Assembly: GCA_016702605.1 (NCBI GenBank) | Contig: JADJDQ010000021.1 | Span: 992,001-1,056,000, forward strand | Source: Candidatus Intricatilinea gracilis | GTDB lineage: Bacteria > Pseudomonadota > Gammaproteobacteria > Burkholderiales > Burkholderiaceae_C | Direction of reading: 5' to 3' | DNA length: 64,000 nt | Shown: positions 29,509-38,129 of the stretch, piece after piece | Position numbering within the stretch: the stretch's first letter is position 1 | Layout of the letters: every line of letters begins with the position of its first letter | Notes under the pieces: model-generated | What the model was told of the DNA's origin: nothing | The model's database searches: none | The model's input: the letters and a program-made list of their open reading frames with translations, nothing else | Program-made: the position numbers and the translations under genes

Positions 29509-29793
29509 TCAGCGCCGGGCGCGCATGGCGATGCGCGCTTGCACGAACTCGAAGGCGTAGACGACACATTCGGCGATGGTCTTCTCCATCTCGAGGCGTT
29601 CCTTCTCGGTGAGAAAAAACGTCAGATCGACCGAGTGGCGGATGTAGCGCGACCCGAGCCGGTTCAGCGCCACACAGGCCACATCTGGCAGGTCGCCTTC
29701 ATCCAGGTACGGGTACCGACTGGCCATGTCGGACACGGCTGCGATGACGGGGCGTTCGTAGTGGTTGTGGACCGAACTGAAGTCGATGGTCAT
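29509..29793 (-). CDS. ComFB-family (late competence development) small protein
   Basis: The 94-residue protein from the ATG at 29793 matches the ComFB family. Diagnostic parts are VHNHYERPVIAAV near the N-terminus, LPDVACVALNRLGSRYIRH in the centre, and a C-terminal amphipathic helix (EMEKTIAECVVYAFEFVQ). The zinc-binding Cys cluster of Bacillus ComFB is absent, as in many proteobacterial members. Recent work on cyanobacterial members reports cyclic dinucleotide binding; whether this one binds c-di-GMP is unknown. The frame is open upstream to 29949, but that part is low in similarity and overlaps nadA. It is convergent with nadB (6-bp gap) and downstream of nadA on the same strand. Confidence 0.82.
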   Translation of the reverse strand: MTIDFSSVHNHYERPVIAAVSDMASRYPYLDEGDLPDVACVALNRLGSRYIRHSVDLTFFLTEKERLEMEKTIAECVVYAFEFVQARIAMRARR

Positions 29794-29938
29794 GACGGTC
29801 TCGGAACCTGAGTGGCGATGGCAGCTTATCGGCGCCGAGGCGGCTGGCTTGATCGCGCCTGGTGCTCGCGCCCGGCGATCCGGCACGACAACTGCCTCAT
29901 CGCTGCCGTCAACACTCGTGGCGCGTGGCCGCCCGGCC

Positions 29939-31057
29939 TCAAGCTGCACCGATGTTGGTGACGAAGCCAGCCTTGGCCGGCACCGCGCCGATGCCGGCAG
30001 GGCGCGCGGCGACGAAGTCGAGCATCCGGTCGATGCAGCCCAGCGCGCGGGCGCGCACGGGTTCTTCGACCATTACCTCGCCGCTGCCGGATTCCAGGCA
30101 ATCGACCAGCCCCTGCAAGCCGTTCATCGCCATCCAGGGGCAATGAGCGCAGCTCTTGCATGTGGCACTGCGGCCGGCGGTCGGTGCCTCGATCAGCAGC
30201 TTGTGCGGCGCGGCCTGCGCCATGCGGTGAAACATGCCGTTGTCGGTGGCGACGATGAATTCGGGTGCGTCGAGTTCGGTCACCGCCTTGAGCAACTGGG
30301 CGGTCGATCCGACGACATCGGCCTGCGCCACCACCGCGGCGGGTGATTCAGGGTGTACCAGCACGCGGGCGCGGGGGTGTTCGGCGCGCAGCAGTTCGAG
30401 TTCGACGCCCTTGAATTCGTCGTGCACGATGCAGTGACCCTGCCACATCAACATGTCGGCCCCGGTCTGCTGCTGCACGTAGGCGCCAAGATGGCGGTCG
30501 GGCGCCCACAGGATCTTTTCGCCGCGGTCGTGCAGGTGCTGCACGATGGGCAGGGCGCAGGAACTGGTCACCATCCAGTGGGCGCGCGCCTTCACTGCCG
30601 CACTGGTGTTGGCGTACACCACCACCGTGCGGTCCGGGTGGGCATCGCAGAAGTCGGCGAACTGATCGGATGGACAACCCAGGTCAAGCGAGCAGGTGGC
30701 CTCGAGGTCGGGCATCAGCACACGTTTATGCGGCGACAGGATCTTGGCGCTTTCACCCATGAAACGCACCCCTGCGACCACCAGGGTCGAGGCCGCATGG
30801 TCGCGGCCGAAGCGCGCCATCTCGAGTGAATCGGAGACACAACCGCCGGTGGCCTGAGCCAGGTCCTGCAGGTCGCCGTCGACGTAATAGTGAGCGACCA
30901 GCACCGCACCTTTCTCGGCGAGCAGCCGTGCTGCCTTGGCCTTGAGTTGACTGCGCTGCTCACCGGTGAGCTGCTCGGGAACACGCGCCCAGGCATGAAC
31001 GGTGCAACTTGCGCCCTGGGCGTCCTGGCGCGGGTAGTCGTAGGAAATCTGGTTCAT
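29939..31057 (-). CDS. nadA: Quinolinate synthase A
   Basis: NadA condenses iminoaspartate with dihydroxyacetone phosphate to quinolinate using a [4Fe-4S] cluster. Cluster-ligand regions are visible: the Cys in LEATCSLDLGCPSD, the Cys in WMVTSSCALPIV, and the C-terminal CKSCAHCPWMAMNGL. Substrate motifs such as VAHYYVDGDLQDLA and VRFMGESAKIL are also present. The ATG at 31057 gives 372 residues, normal for the family; the frame is open nine codons further upstream. It is followed on the same strand by the ComFB-type gene. Confidence 0.96.
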   Translation of the reverse strand: MNQISYDYPRQDAQGASCTVHAWARVPEQLTGEQRSQLKAKAARLLAEKGAVLVAHYYVDGDLQDLAQATGGCVSDSLEMARFGRDHAASTLVVAGVRFMGESAKILSPHKRVLMPDLEATCSLDLGCPSDQFADFCDAHPDRTVVVYANTSAAVKARAHWMVTSSCALPIVQHLHDRGEKILWAPDRHLGAYVQQQTGADMLMWQGHCIVHDEFKGVELELLRAEHPRARVLVHPESPAAVVAQADVVGSTAQLLKAVTELDAPEFIVATDNGMFHRMAQAAPHKLLIEAPTAGRSATCKSCAHCPWMAMNGLQGLVDCLESGSGEVMVEEPVRARALGCIDRMLDFVAARPAGIGAVPAKAGFVTNIGAA

Positions 31058-31124
31058 CGTACGGCGTCGACGTTGGCCTTCCATGGTAGCCCACGGTGTC
31101 AGGCCGCGCCGCGTGCAGGGCGGC

Positions 31125-32543
31125 TTAGCTGAGCGACTGCTGCGCTTCCATGATGCGGAACCGGGTGGTCGCCAGGTTGCATCGCAACTTGTCGAGCACG
31201 GCCAGCACGAAGTGTTCGGGCTGGTTGTGCAGGGCGCGCATCACGTGATACCGACTGCCCGCGGTGACCAGCACCTCGTCGACCGGATCGCTAGGCCGCC
31301 AGTGGCCCATCATGCGCAAGGTGCGCCGGTGGGTGCGCATGATCTCGGCAGCCGCCTGGGCCGCACGTTCGATGTCGGGCGTGCTGCCGTCACTGGCCAG
31401 TACGTGGCCGGTGTTGCCGTCGACGAGTACGGCAATGATGACGCCGTCGAGCTGCAACAAGTCGTGCATGGCCCGGTTGGCCTTGTCGGTGTCGGGCACA
31501 CGCCCGGCTCGTTGGGTCGTGGCAGGTGAAAGCGGGTCTGCCGCCGGGGGCAGTTGCAGGGCAAAAGCACCGTCGGTGTCGCCAGTGCTGTGATCCAGCA
31601 GCGCGCCATTGGGTCGACCCGCTTCCTGGCGCTCGACAACCTGCGATTCGGACGCCGATACCAGCTCGACGCCGAGAATCGGCGACGTCACACCCGTGCC
31701 CTGCGACGCACGCCCCGCCTCATAGGTAGTATGGCCCGTCGCAGGTGCCAGGGCGTCCAGGCTGCCATAGTCGTTCGTCGCCACACCTGCAGGTCTCACG
31801 CGACCCCAGTGCGACAGCAGCTTGTTCCAGACAGCACTGGCGCTCGTCAGGGGTTCCGAGAGGGTGTGCACCTGAACCGAGGCCGGCCAGGCGGTTGCGG
31901 CGATCTTCTGCGCAATCCACAGCGCACCCACGGGAAGCATGAACAGCACCTGCGGGCACCGCCAGGTCTGACCTGCGCAGGCATCACTGAGCATCTCGAT
32001 CATGGCGTCGATGGCGGCCGGATGCATCGGCCCCACCACGACCGCCACAAGGTCGGAGCGCTCCATCAAGGCAGTCGAGATGGCCACCATCTCGGCGCCC
32101 GGCGCGTGGACGTCGGCGTGGTAGATCTTGAGCGTCTCGTCCTGTCGGCGCGGTACTGTCGTGCGCTCGATCACCGCCATGGTGGCGAGTGAATACTGGT
32201 CGCGCAAATGCAGGCGTCCGACCGGTTGACCGCTGGCGTCCGACAGCGCCTTGATCATGGCGCCAGCCCACATCTGCGCCGGGTCGAACAAGGTGACGAA
32301 TCGCTCACCGTCGGCCAAGTCGTCCTGCGTGCCAGCAAAGTGGGCACGAATTGCGTTGGCCGGCGACCCGCTGACAGGTAGCTCGCGCACATGCCGGTCC
32401 GCACCCTGACCCTGTTCGCCCGAGCCTTCCTCGCCTTCGAGAATGGCAGTCGAGGCAAACCCATGCGCGTCGGTTTCGCCCGTGTTGCGACGAGCGCTCT
32501 CACGAGGTGGCGCAAGGTCACCGAAAAGGCTTCTGAGCATCAT
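31125..32543 (-). CDS. Uncharacterised protein with C-terminal Roadblock/LC7-like domain (paralogue B)
   Basis: This is a second protein of the same build as the gene at 26277-27701, 472 residues. Matching segments in the N-terminal domain are SGQPVGRLHLRDQ, WRCPQVLFMLPVG and SAVWNKLLSHW, which align with SGQQVERL, WQCQQMIFMPLG and HSCWNQL in paralogue A. A disordered linker (about 245-355) follows. The C-terminal 117 residues are a clearer Roadblock/LC7-like domain: LDGVIIAVLVDGNTGHVLAS, then a helix, then FVLAVLDK. Two ATG codons stand together (32543 and 32540) after GAGGAG. The first 60 residues differ completely between the two copies. No function is assigned. It lies 67 bp downstream of the nadA start region on the same strand as nadA. 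Confidence 0.7.
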   Translation of the reverse strand: MMLRSLFGDLAPPRESARRNTGETDAHGFASTAILEGEEGSGEQGQGADRHVRELPVSGSPANAIRAHFAGTQDDLADGERFVTLFDPAQMWAGAMIKALSDASGQPVGRLHLRDQYSLATMAVIERTTVPRRQDETLKIYHADVHAPGAEMVAISTALMERSDLVAVVVGPMHPAAIDAMIEMLSDACAGQTWRCPQVLFMLPVGALWIAQKIAATAWPASVQVHTLSEPLTSASAVWNKLLSHWGRVRPAGVATNDYGSLDALAPATGHTTYEAGRASQGTGVTSPILGVELVSASESQVVERQEAGRPNGALLDHSTGDTDGAFALQLPPAADPLSPATTQRAGRVPDTDKANRAMHDLLQLDGVIIAVLVDGNTGHVLASDGSTPDIERAAQAAAEIMRTHRRTLRMMGHWRPSDPVDEVLVTAGSRYHVMRALHNQPEHFVLAVLDKLRCNLATTRFRIMEAQQSLS

Positions 32544-32867
32544 CTCCTCGTCGGGGGCTGCACTATCGGGCAGGTGAACGGCAGGTGGAATGGAAGTCGG
32601 AGTGGTGTGCCGGCATCTGCGGGGAACCTGACCCAGCGTCGTCGCCGATTACATACTTGACTTTAGTGGTTTCTGCGCCGTGTGGCCGAAACAGTTGGAA
32701 ACGAACCACCTGAACTGCGTAGGTCCATTTCGATTTTCCGGTTCAGGTCGCGCGCCAGGCCTGCTCACAATCGAATCCGGCACCTGCCGAATTCGCCCGT
32801 TGACCGGAGCCCGACAGGCCATGGGGTGGACCTGCGGCCTTCCCACGGCGCCGCCTATGATCCACTC
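32544..32867. other. Intergenic region between Roadblock paralogue B and the MFS transporter (324 bp)
   Basis: The region separates two divergent genes and should hold both promoters. Its middle part (about 32640-32760) is AT-richer than the neighbouring genes. It contains a FliA-like promoter on the minus strand (32639-32665). I see no hairpin of terminator type and no supported small gene. Confidence 0.6.
32639..32665 (-). promoter_or_regulatory. Sigma-28 (FliA)-like promoter upstream of Roadblock paralogue B
   Basis: Read on the minus strand, TAAAGTCA (32658-32665) is followed after exactly 11 bp by GGCGACGA (32639-32646). The enterobacterial FliA consensus is TAAAGTTT-N11-GCCGATAA, so six of eight and five of eight positions match, with correct spacing. 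The 5' leader would be about 90 nt. It is a weak but specific match, and no flagellar gene is in the window to support it. Confidence 0.3.
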
Positions 32868-34226
32868 ATGACCGCACAAGCGCTTCCAGTCCAGGTGCCA
32901 TGGCGCCATGACGCCACGACAATTTCGTTGGTTGGCCTGGCCCATGGCACCTCGCATTTTCATCATCTGCTACTGGCGCCGATGTTTCCCTGGTTCATCG
33001 ACGCCTACGGCCTGAACTACGCTCAACTGGGCCTGCTGGTCACGGTGTTCTTCGTCATCTCGGGTATCGGCCAGGCCTTGTCTGGGTTTCTGGTCGACCG
33101 AGTCGGTGCTCGACCTGTTCTGTATGCAGCCCTGAGCTGTTTCTGCCTGGCCTCAGTCAGTGCGGCCCTGGCCACCGGCTACGGCGGCTTGATGCTGGCA
33201 TCGGCGCTGGCCGGCCTGGGCAACTCACCGTTTCACCCGATCGACTTCACCATCATCAACCGGCGCGTGTCGGCCGGGCGCCTAGGACATGCGTATTCGG
33301 TGCACGGCATCACCGGCAATCTCGGCTGGGCCTGTGCACCGCTCGTCCTGACCGGTCTGTTCGCCGCCACGGGATCGTTGCGCACGGCCTACCTGTCGAT
33401 TGCAGTGCTGCCCTTGCTGGTGCTGACATTGATGCTATTGAACCGCAGCGCCATCGACGACCGAGCCGAACACCTCGAGGCCAGGGCAGGATCCGGTGCT
33501 GGTGCTGGTGCTGGTGCCGGCAAACCTGCAGCACCTGCACGTGCACAGGCTGACGACCGGGCCGGGGAACCGATCTTCGCCTTCCTGACTCTGCCTGCCG
33601 TATGGCTTTGTTTTGCCTTCCTCTTTTTCAGCACCTGCGCCTTGGCCGCGGTGCAGAGTTTTGCCGGTCCGGCGCTCGCGCAACTGAGTGGCTTGTCCGC
33701 CGCCACCGCCAGCCTGATCGTCACCGGCTACATGTTGTGCGGCGCGGCAGGCATGGTGGCCGGTGGCTTCCTGCTGGCCAAGGTCGACCGCGCCGAAACG
33801 TTGATCAGTGCCGCACTGTGTGGATCGGCGTTGCTCTTGCTGCTGGTTGCCACCGGTTGGTTGCCGGGGCTGACGGCCCTGGTGCTGGCGTCGGCGGCCG
33901 GCCTGGGCACTGGTCTGGCCGGCCCGTCGCGTGACATGTTGATCCGCCGCGCCTCACCGCCTGGCGCCACCGGTCGTGTCTACGGCATGGTGTATTCCGG
34001 CCTGGATCTGGGTTTTGCACTGGCCGCACCCCTGTTCGGCGCCCTGCTCGACGCCGGCCGGGCAGGTGGTGTGTTCGTCGGCTCGGCACTCGCGCTGGCG
34101 GCGGCGGTGGCGTCTGCCTGGTTGATCGGTGTGTTCACCGGGCGTGCACCAGCGCGGGCCGGCCATGGGCAATCATCGACAGCTTCGGCGCCCGCGCCGA
34201 CCACGTCGACCCCTTCCACCTCGTGA
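32868..34226 (+). CDS. Major facilitator superfamily transporter
   Basis: This is a 12-helix secondary transporter of 452 residues. The motif between TM2 and TM3 is GFLVDRVGARPVLY, the usual MFS loop signature. A hydrophilic loop between the two halves contains a Gly-Ala run, GAGAGAGAG, encoded by repeats of GGTGCT (33495-33518), then an acidic/basic segment. The resemblance is to the fosmidomycin-resistance/sugar-phosphate type (SHFHHLLLAPMFPWF, GNSPFHPIDF), but the substrate is not known. The ATG at 32868 follows MFS convention; the frame is open to 32682 but that part is not membrane-like. Its end overlaps the GTG (34223) of the next gene. Confidence 0.88.
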   Translation: MTAQALPVQVPWRHDATTISLVGLAHGTSHFHHLLLAPMFPWFIDAYGLNYAQLGLLVTVFFVISGIGQALSGFLVDRVGARPVLYAALSCFCLASVSAALATGYGGLMLASALAGLGNSPFHPIDFTIINRRVSAGRLGHAYSVHGITGNLGWACAPLVLTGLFAATGSLRTAYLSIAVLPLLVLTLMLLNRSAIDDRAEHLEARAGSGAGAGAGAGKPAAPARAQADDRAGEPIFAFLTLPAVWLCFAFLFFSTCALAAVQSFAGPALAQLSGLSAATASLIVTGYMLCGAAGMVAGGFLLAKVDRAETLISAALCGSALLLLLVATGWLPGLTALVLASAAGLGTGLAGPSRDMLIRRASPPGATGRVYGMVYSGLDLGFALAAPLFGALLDAGRAGGVFVGSALALAAAVASAWLIGVFTGRAPARAGHGQSSTASAPAPTTSTPSTS

Positions 34227-34237
34227 GCCTGCATCCC

Positions 34238-35989
34238 ATGTCGCCACTGCCCCATCGTGTTGCCCGCCAGGCCGGCCATGTGCTGGTCGAGGCGCTGATC
34301 GAACAGGGCGTCACCACCGTGTTCGGTGTGCCGGGTGAGAGTTTCCTGCCGGTGCTCGACGGCTTTTACGAACACGCCGATCGCATCCGCTTCATCTCGT
34401 GCCGGCACGAAGGGGGCGCCACCTTCATGGCCGAGGCTGCCGGCAAGCTCGGGCCGCGGCCGGGCGTGTGTCTTGTCACCCGTGGTCCGGGCGCAAGCAA
34501 TGCCGCCATCGGTCTGCACACTGCGTTTCAGGACAGCACACCGGTGGTGCTGCTCATCGGCCAGGTAGGCGCTGATTTCCGCGACCGCGAAGCCTTCCAG
34601 GAGGTCGACTACCGCCAGATGTTCGGCCCTGGCACCCTGGGCATGGCCAAGTGGGTGGGTGAGGTCGACCGCGCCGAGCGCTTGCCCGAATACGTCGCCC
34701 GAGCCTTCCACACCGCCATGCAAGGCCGCCCCGGCCCGGTCGTGCTGGTGTTGCCCGAAGACATGTTGCGCACCTTGACCGACGCACCGGTGTTGCCGCG
34801 TGTCGAGCCGGTGCATGCCTGGCCTGCGCCCGGCGACCTGCGCCGGCTGCGCCAACTGATGCTGGAGGCCGAGCGCCCGCTGCTGCTGGTGGGCGGCAGT
34901 GGCTGGACGGCCGAGTCCGCCCAGGCACTGCAGCGCTTTGCCGAGAACTGGCGGGTGCCGGTCGCCTGCAGCTTTCGTTTCCAGGACTGTTTCGACAACC
35001 ACCACGACTTGTACGTCGGTGACGTCGGCATCGGCATCAATCCGGCGCTCGCCAAGGCGGTGGCTGGGGCCGATTTGCTCGTCGTCGTCGGCGCACGCCT
35101 GGGCGAGATGACGACCGGCGGCTACGAGCTTATCCAGGCGCCGCGCCCGGCACAACGACTCGTGCATCTGCATGCCGGGCCCGAGGAACTCGGCCGTGTC
35201 TACGCGGCCGATCTGCTGCTGCAGTCCAGCCTGGCGGTGGCCGGCAAGGCGCTCGAAGGCTTGGCTGCGCCGCCCGAAGTGGCGTGGGTAGGTTGGGCGC
35301 GCGACCTGCACGCGGCCTACCTCGCCAACCTCGAGCCCACACCGGTGGTCGGGGTCGACATCGATCTGGCCCAGGTAGCGCGATGTGTTGCTCGCCTTGC
35401 ACCTGGCAACACCGTCTACACCAATGGCGCGGGCAACCACACCGGCTGGCTGCATCGTTATCTGCCGTACCGCGGCTTGCAACACGCCGGGCGTACCCAG
35501 CTGGCGCCGACCTCGGGCGCCATGGGCTACGGTTTGCCGGCGGCAGTGGCCGCCGCCTTGCTGGCGCCCGACCGGTGTGTCGTGCACTGGGCCGGTGACG
35601 GCGACCTGCTCATGACCGGTCAGGAGATGGTCACGGCAATGGCCCACGGTGCCGGTCGGGGGCCGGGTGCGCTGATCAGCATCGTCATCGACAATGCCAG
35701 CTACGGCACGATTCGCATGCACCAGGAGCGCGCCTACCCCGACCGGGTGGTTGCCTCGCCGCTGCACAACCCCGACTTCGTACTGCTGGCGCGCGCCTAC
35801 GGGTGGCAAGCCGAACGTGTCGACCACACGGCCGACTTCGAGGCCGCCTTCGCCCGGGCCCTGGTGGCCGGGGTGCCGACGTTGATCCATCTGCCGATCG
35901 CCGTCGACCAGTTGACCAGCCGCAGCAGCCTGACAGCCATCCGCGCCGCGTCGCGCCGGCGCCTCGCCCAGAACAACGAAACCACCTGA
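34238..35989 (+). CDS. Thiamine diphosphate-dependent enzyme, acetolactate synthase-like
   Basis: The 583-residue protein has the three-domain layout of the acetolactate synthase/pyruvate decarboxylase superfamily. The N-terminal domain carries VFGVPGESFLPVLDG and the cofactor-activating Glu in RHEGGATFMAEAAGKL. The C-terminal TPP motif starts GDGDLLMTGQEM and ends at IDNASYGTIRMHQE. The sequence resembles the large group annotated as TPP-binding protein rather than the branched-chain pathway IlvB, and no small regulatory subunit follows. A GTG at 34223 overlapping the transporter stop is an alternative start; I prefer the ATG at 34238. Coupling to the MFS gene suggests a shared substrate pathway, unknown. 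Confidence 0.85.
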   Translation: MSPLPHRVARQAGHVLVEALIEQGVTTVFGVPGESFLPVLDGFYEHADRIRFISCRHEGGATFMAEAAGKLGPRPGVCLVTRGPGASNAAIGLHTAFQDSTPVVLLIGQVGADFRDREAFQEVDYRQMFGPGTLGMAKWVGEVDRAERLPEYVARAFHTAMQGRPGPVVLVLPEDMLRTLTDAPVLPRVEPVHAWPAPGDLRRLRQLMLEAERPLLLVGGSGWTAESAQALQRFAENWRVPVACSFRFQDCFDNHHDLYVGDVGIGINPALAKAVAGADLLVVVGARLGEMTTGGYELIQAPRPAQRLVHLHAGPEELGRVYAADLLLQSSLAVAGKALEGLAAPPEVAWVGWARDLHAAYLANLEPTPVVGVDIDLAQVARCVARLAPGNTVYTNGAGNHTGWLHRYLPYRGLQHAGRTQLAPTSGAMGYGLPAAVAAALLAPDRCVVHWAGDGDLLMTGQEMVTAMAHGAGRGPGALISIVIDNASYGTIRMHQERAYPDRVVASPLHNPDFVLLARAYGWQAERVDHTADFEAAFARALVAGVPTLIHLPIAVDQLTSRSSLTAIRAASRRRLAQNNETT

Positions 35990-36132
35990 TGGAAGCGAAA
36001 CACGAGGACGTAGAACGTTTTGTGGCCGAAGTGTCCGCGTGCCAGGCGATCACCCGCAGCGCCCTCGGCGACACTTCCGGCGCCGCTCTCGATACCCCGA
36101 CTGCGGCAGCCCCGCCCACCCAGACCCCATGA
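35989..36132 (+). CDS. Possible 47-codon ORF coupled to both neighbours
   Basis: An ATG at 35989 overlaps the stop of the TPP enzyme (TGATG), and the ORF's own stop overlaps the dsbD start (ATGA at 36129-36132). The peptide starts MEAKHEDVERFVAEVSACQ and ends in a Pro/Thr/Ala-rich tail. It has one Cys, no signal peptide and no recognised family. The exact coupling on both sides is the only support; no good ribosome-binding site is visible. It could equally be a spacer that happens to be open. Confidence 0.3.
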   Translation: MEAKHEDVERFVAEVSACQAITRSALGDTSGAALDTPTAAAPPTQTP

Positions 36133-38087
36133 GCATGTCCGTGATGATTTGTCTGCGGCGCCTGATCGGCGCCATCACCCTCTTTGGCGCCGCCGTTGCG
36201 CCTGCGTCGGCGCTGGCCGCCAACGAGTTTCTCGAGCCTGACCAGGCCTTCAAGCTGACCGGCCAGGTCATCGATGCCAAGACCGTCGAGCTGCGTTACG
36301 TCATCGCGCCCGGCTACTACATGTACCGCGAGCGCCTGGCCGTGGCGGCTGCGCCTGATGCAGCCAAGCTCGGCGACCCGGTGGTGCCCAAGGGCATCGT
36401 CAAGTTCGACGAGACCTTCCAGAAAGACGTCGAGATCTATCACGACGAACTCGTCGTCCCGGTGCCCGTTTTGGCCGCGCCGGCGCTGTTCAAGCTCGAG
36501 ATCACCGGTCAGGGCTGTGCCGAAAAGGGCCTGTGTTATCCGCCGCGCAAACAAACCTTCAAGGTCGAAGTGGCGGGTGGGGGCATCCAGCGCGTCAGCC
36601 TGATGGGCGACGACGAAGGTGAAGCCTGGCAACCGCCGGCTGGCACGGCGCAGACGCTCGTGGCGCAAAGCAGTGCAGCGGTGGGCGTGGCGGCGCCCGC
36701 CGTGTCTGGTGGTGTCGCCCCCGGGGCTGGCACATCGATTCAGGCCGGCGCCGGCACGGCGGCCAAGGCGGCTGACGACGGTCCGGGCAGCGTCGAATCG
36801 GCCCTGAAATCAGGCAGCCTGCTCGTCGTGGCGGGTGTGTTTGCACTGGCCGGCCTGTTGTTATCGTTCACTCCGTGTGTCTTGCCGATGGTGCCCATCC
36901 TGTCGTCCATCATCGTGGGGCAGGGCGCCCATGTGTCGCGGCTGCGGGGTTTGTCGCTGTCGGCAGCCTATGCGCTGGGCATGGCGCTGGTCTACACCGC
37001 CTTTGGTGTGGCTGCCGGTCTGGCTGGTGAAGGCCTGGCGGCCGCGCTGCAAAACCCCTGGGTGTTGGGCAGTTTTGCGGCCCTGCTGGTGCTGCTGTCG
37101 CTGTCGATGTTCGGCTTGTACGAACTGCAGTTGCCCAGCGCCCTGCAAAGCCGCCTCACCGAAGGGTCGAACCGCATGAAGGGTGGCAGCTACGCTGGTG
37201 TGTTCGTGATGGGTGGCATCTCGGCACTCATCGTCGGGCCCTGTGTGGCCGCGCCGCTGGCCGGCGCCCTGGTCTACATCAGCCAGACGCGCGACGTTGT
37301 CATCGGCGGCGTGGCCCTGTTTGCCCTGGCCTGCGGCATGAGTGTGCCGCTGCTTCTGGTGGGTCTGTCGGCCGGCTCGTTGCTGCCTCGTGCGGGGGCG
37401 TGGATGGACGGCGTCAAACGGTTCTTCGGTGTGCTGCTCATCGCGGTGGCGATCTGGATGATCAGCCCCGTGCTGCCCACCTGGGCGGCGATGGCGGCGT
37501 GGGGTGTGTTGCTGCTGGTCAGCGCCACCTTCCTGCATGTGTTTGACCGCCTGGCCGACAACGCCAGCGGCTGGCGTCGTCTGGCCAAGGGCCTGGGTGT
37601 GGTGATGGCACTGGGTGGTGCGGCCCAGGTGCTGGGCGCCTTGTCGGGTGGCCACGACGTGTTGCAGCCGCTCAGCCATCTGGCCGCGCGTGGTGCGGCG
37701 TCGGGCGCAGCAGGTACCGCCGCCAACGAAGGCGTGACGTTCCAGCGCGTCAAGACCGTGGCCGAACTCGACGCCATCGTGGCCGCCGCCGGCAAGCCGG
37801 TCATGCTCGACTTTTATGCCGACTGGTGCGTGTCGTGCAAGGAGATGGAGCGTTTCACCTTCAGCGACGAGCGTGTGCAGGCCCGCCTGGCCAACACCGT
37901 GCTGCTGCAGGCCGACGTCACCGCCAACAACGACGACGACAAGGCGTTGCTGAAACGGTTCAACCTGTTCGGCCCGCCCGGCATCGTGTTCTACGACCGC
38001 ACCGGCCAGTTGCTGGCCCAGCCTCGGGTCATCGGCTACCAGGACGGTGACACCTTCCTGACCAGCCTCGGTGCTGCCGGCATCTGA
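36129..38087 (+). CDS. dsbD: Thiol:disulfide interchange protein DsbD
   Basis: DsbD carries electrons from cytoplasmic thioredoxin across the inner membrane to periplasmic partners such as DsbC. A signal peptide (ending in ASALAANEF) precedes the periplasmic N-terminal domain with Cys pair ITGQGCAEKGLCYPP. The eight-helix membrane domain has Cys in FTPCVLPMVPILS and VGPCVAAPLAGALVY. The C-terminal thioredoxin domain has the CxxC site in DWCVSCKEME. All six redox cysteines are present. I chose the ATG at 36129 giving 652 residues; a Gly/Ala-rich linker separates the N-terminal and membrane domains. Confidence 0.95.
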   Translation: MSMSVMICLRRLIGAITLFGAAVAPASALAANEFLEPDQAFKLTGQVIDAKTVELRYVIAPGYYMYRERLAVAAAPDAAKLGDPVVPKGIVKFDETFQKDVEIYHDELVVPVPVLAAPALFKLEITGQGCAEKGLCYPPRKQTFKVEVAGGGIQRVSLMGDDEGEAWQPPAGTAQTLVAQSSAAVGVAAPAVSGGVAPGAGTSIQAGAGTAAKAADDGPGSVESALKSGSLLVVAGVFALAGLLLSFTPCVLPMVPILSSIIVGQGAHVSRLRGLSLSAAYALGMALVYTAFGVAAGLAGEGLAAALQNPWVLGSFAALLVLLSLSMFGLYELQLPSALQSRLTEGSNRMKGGSYAGVFVMGGISALIVGPCVAAPLAGALVYISQTRDVVIGGVALFALACGMSVPLLLVGLSAGSLLPRAGAWMDGVKRFFGVLLIAVAIWMISPVLPTWAAMAAWGVLLLVSATFLHVFDRLADNASGWRRLAKGLGVVMALGGAAQVLGALSGGHDVLQPLSHLAARGAASGAAGTAANEGVTFQRVKTVAELDAIVAAAGKPVMLDFYADWCVSCKEMERFTFSDERVQARLANTVLLQADVTANNDDDKALLKRFNLFGPPGIVFYDRTGQLLAQPRVIGYQDGDTFLTSLGAAGI

Positions 38088-38129
38088 ACATCCAAGTACC
38101 CAGCTGACTTCATCGAATGCCTACCTGAC

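Noticed and set aside
33495..33518. Four GGTGCT-type hexamer units in the MFS gene as a phase-variation repeat
   Set aside because: Hexamer changes keep the frame, so only loop length would vary. It encodes a Gly-Ala linker.
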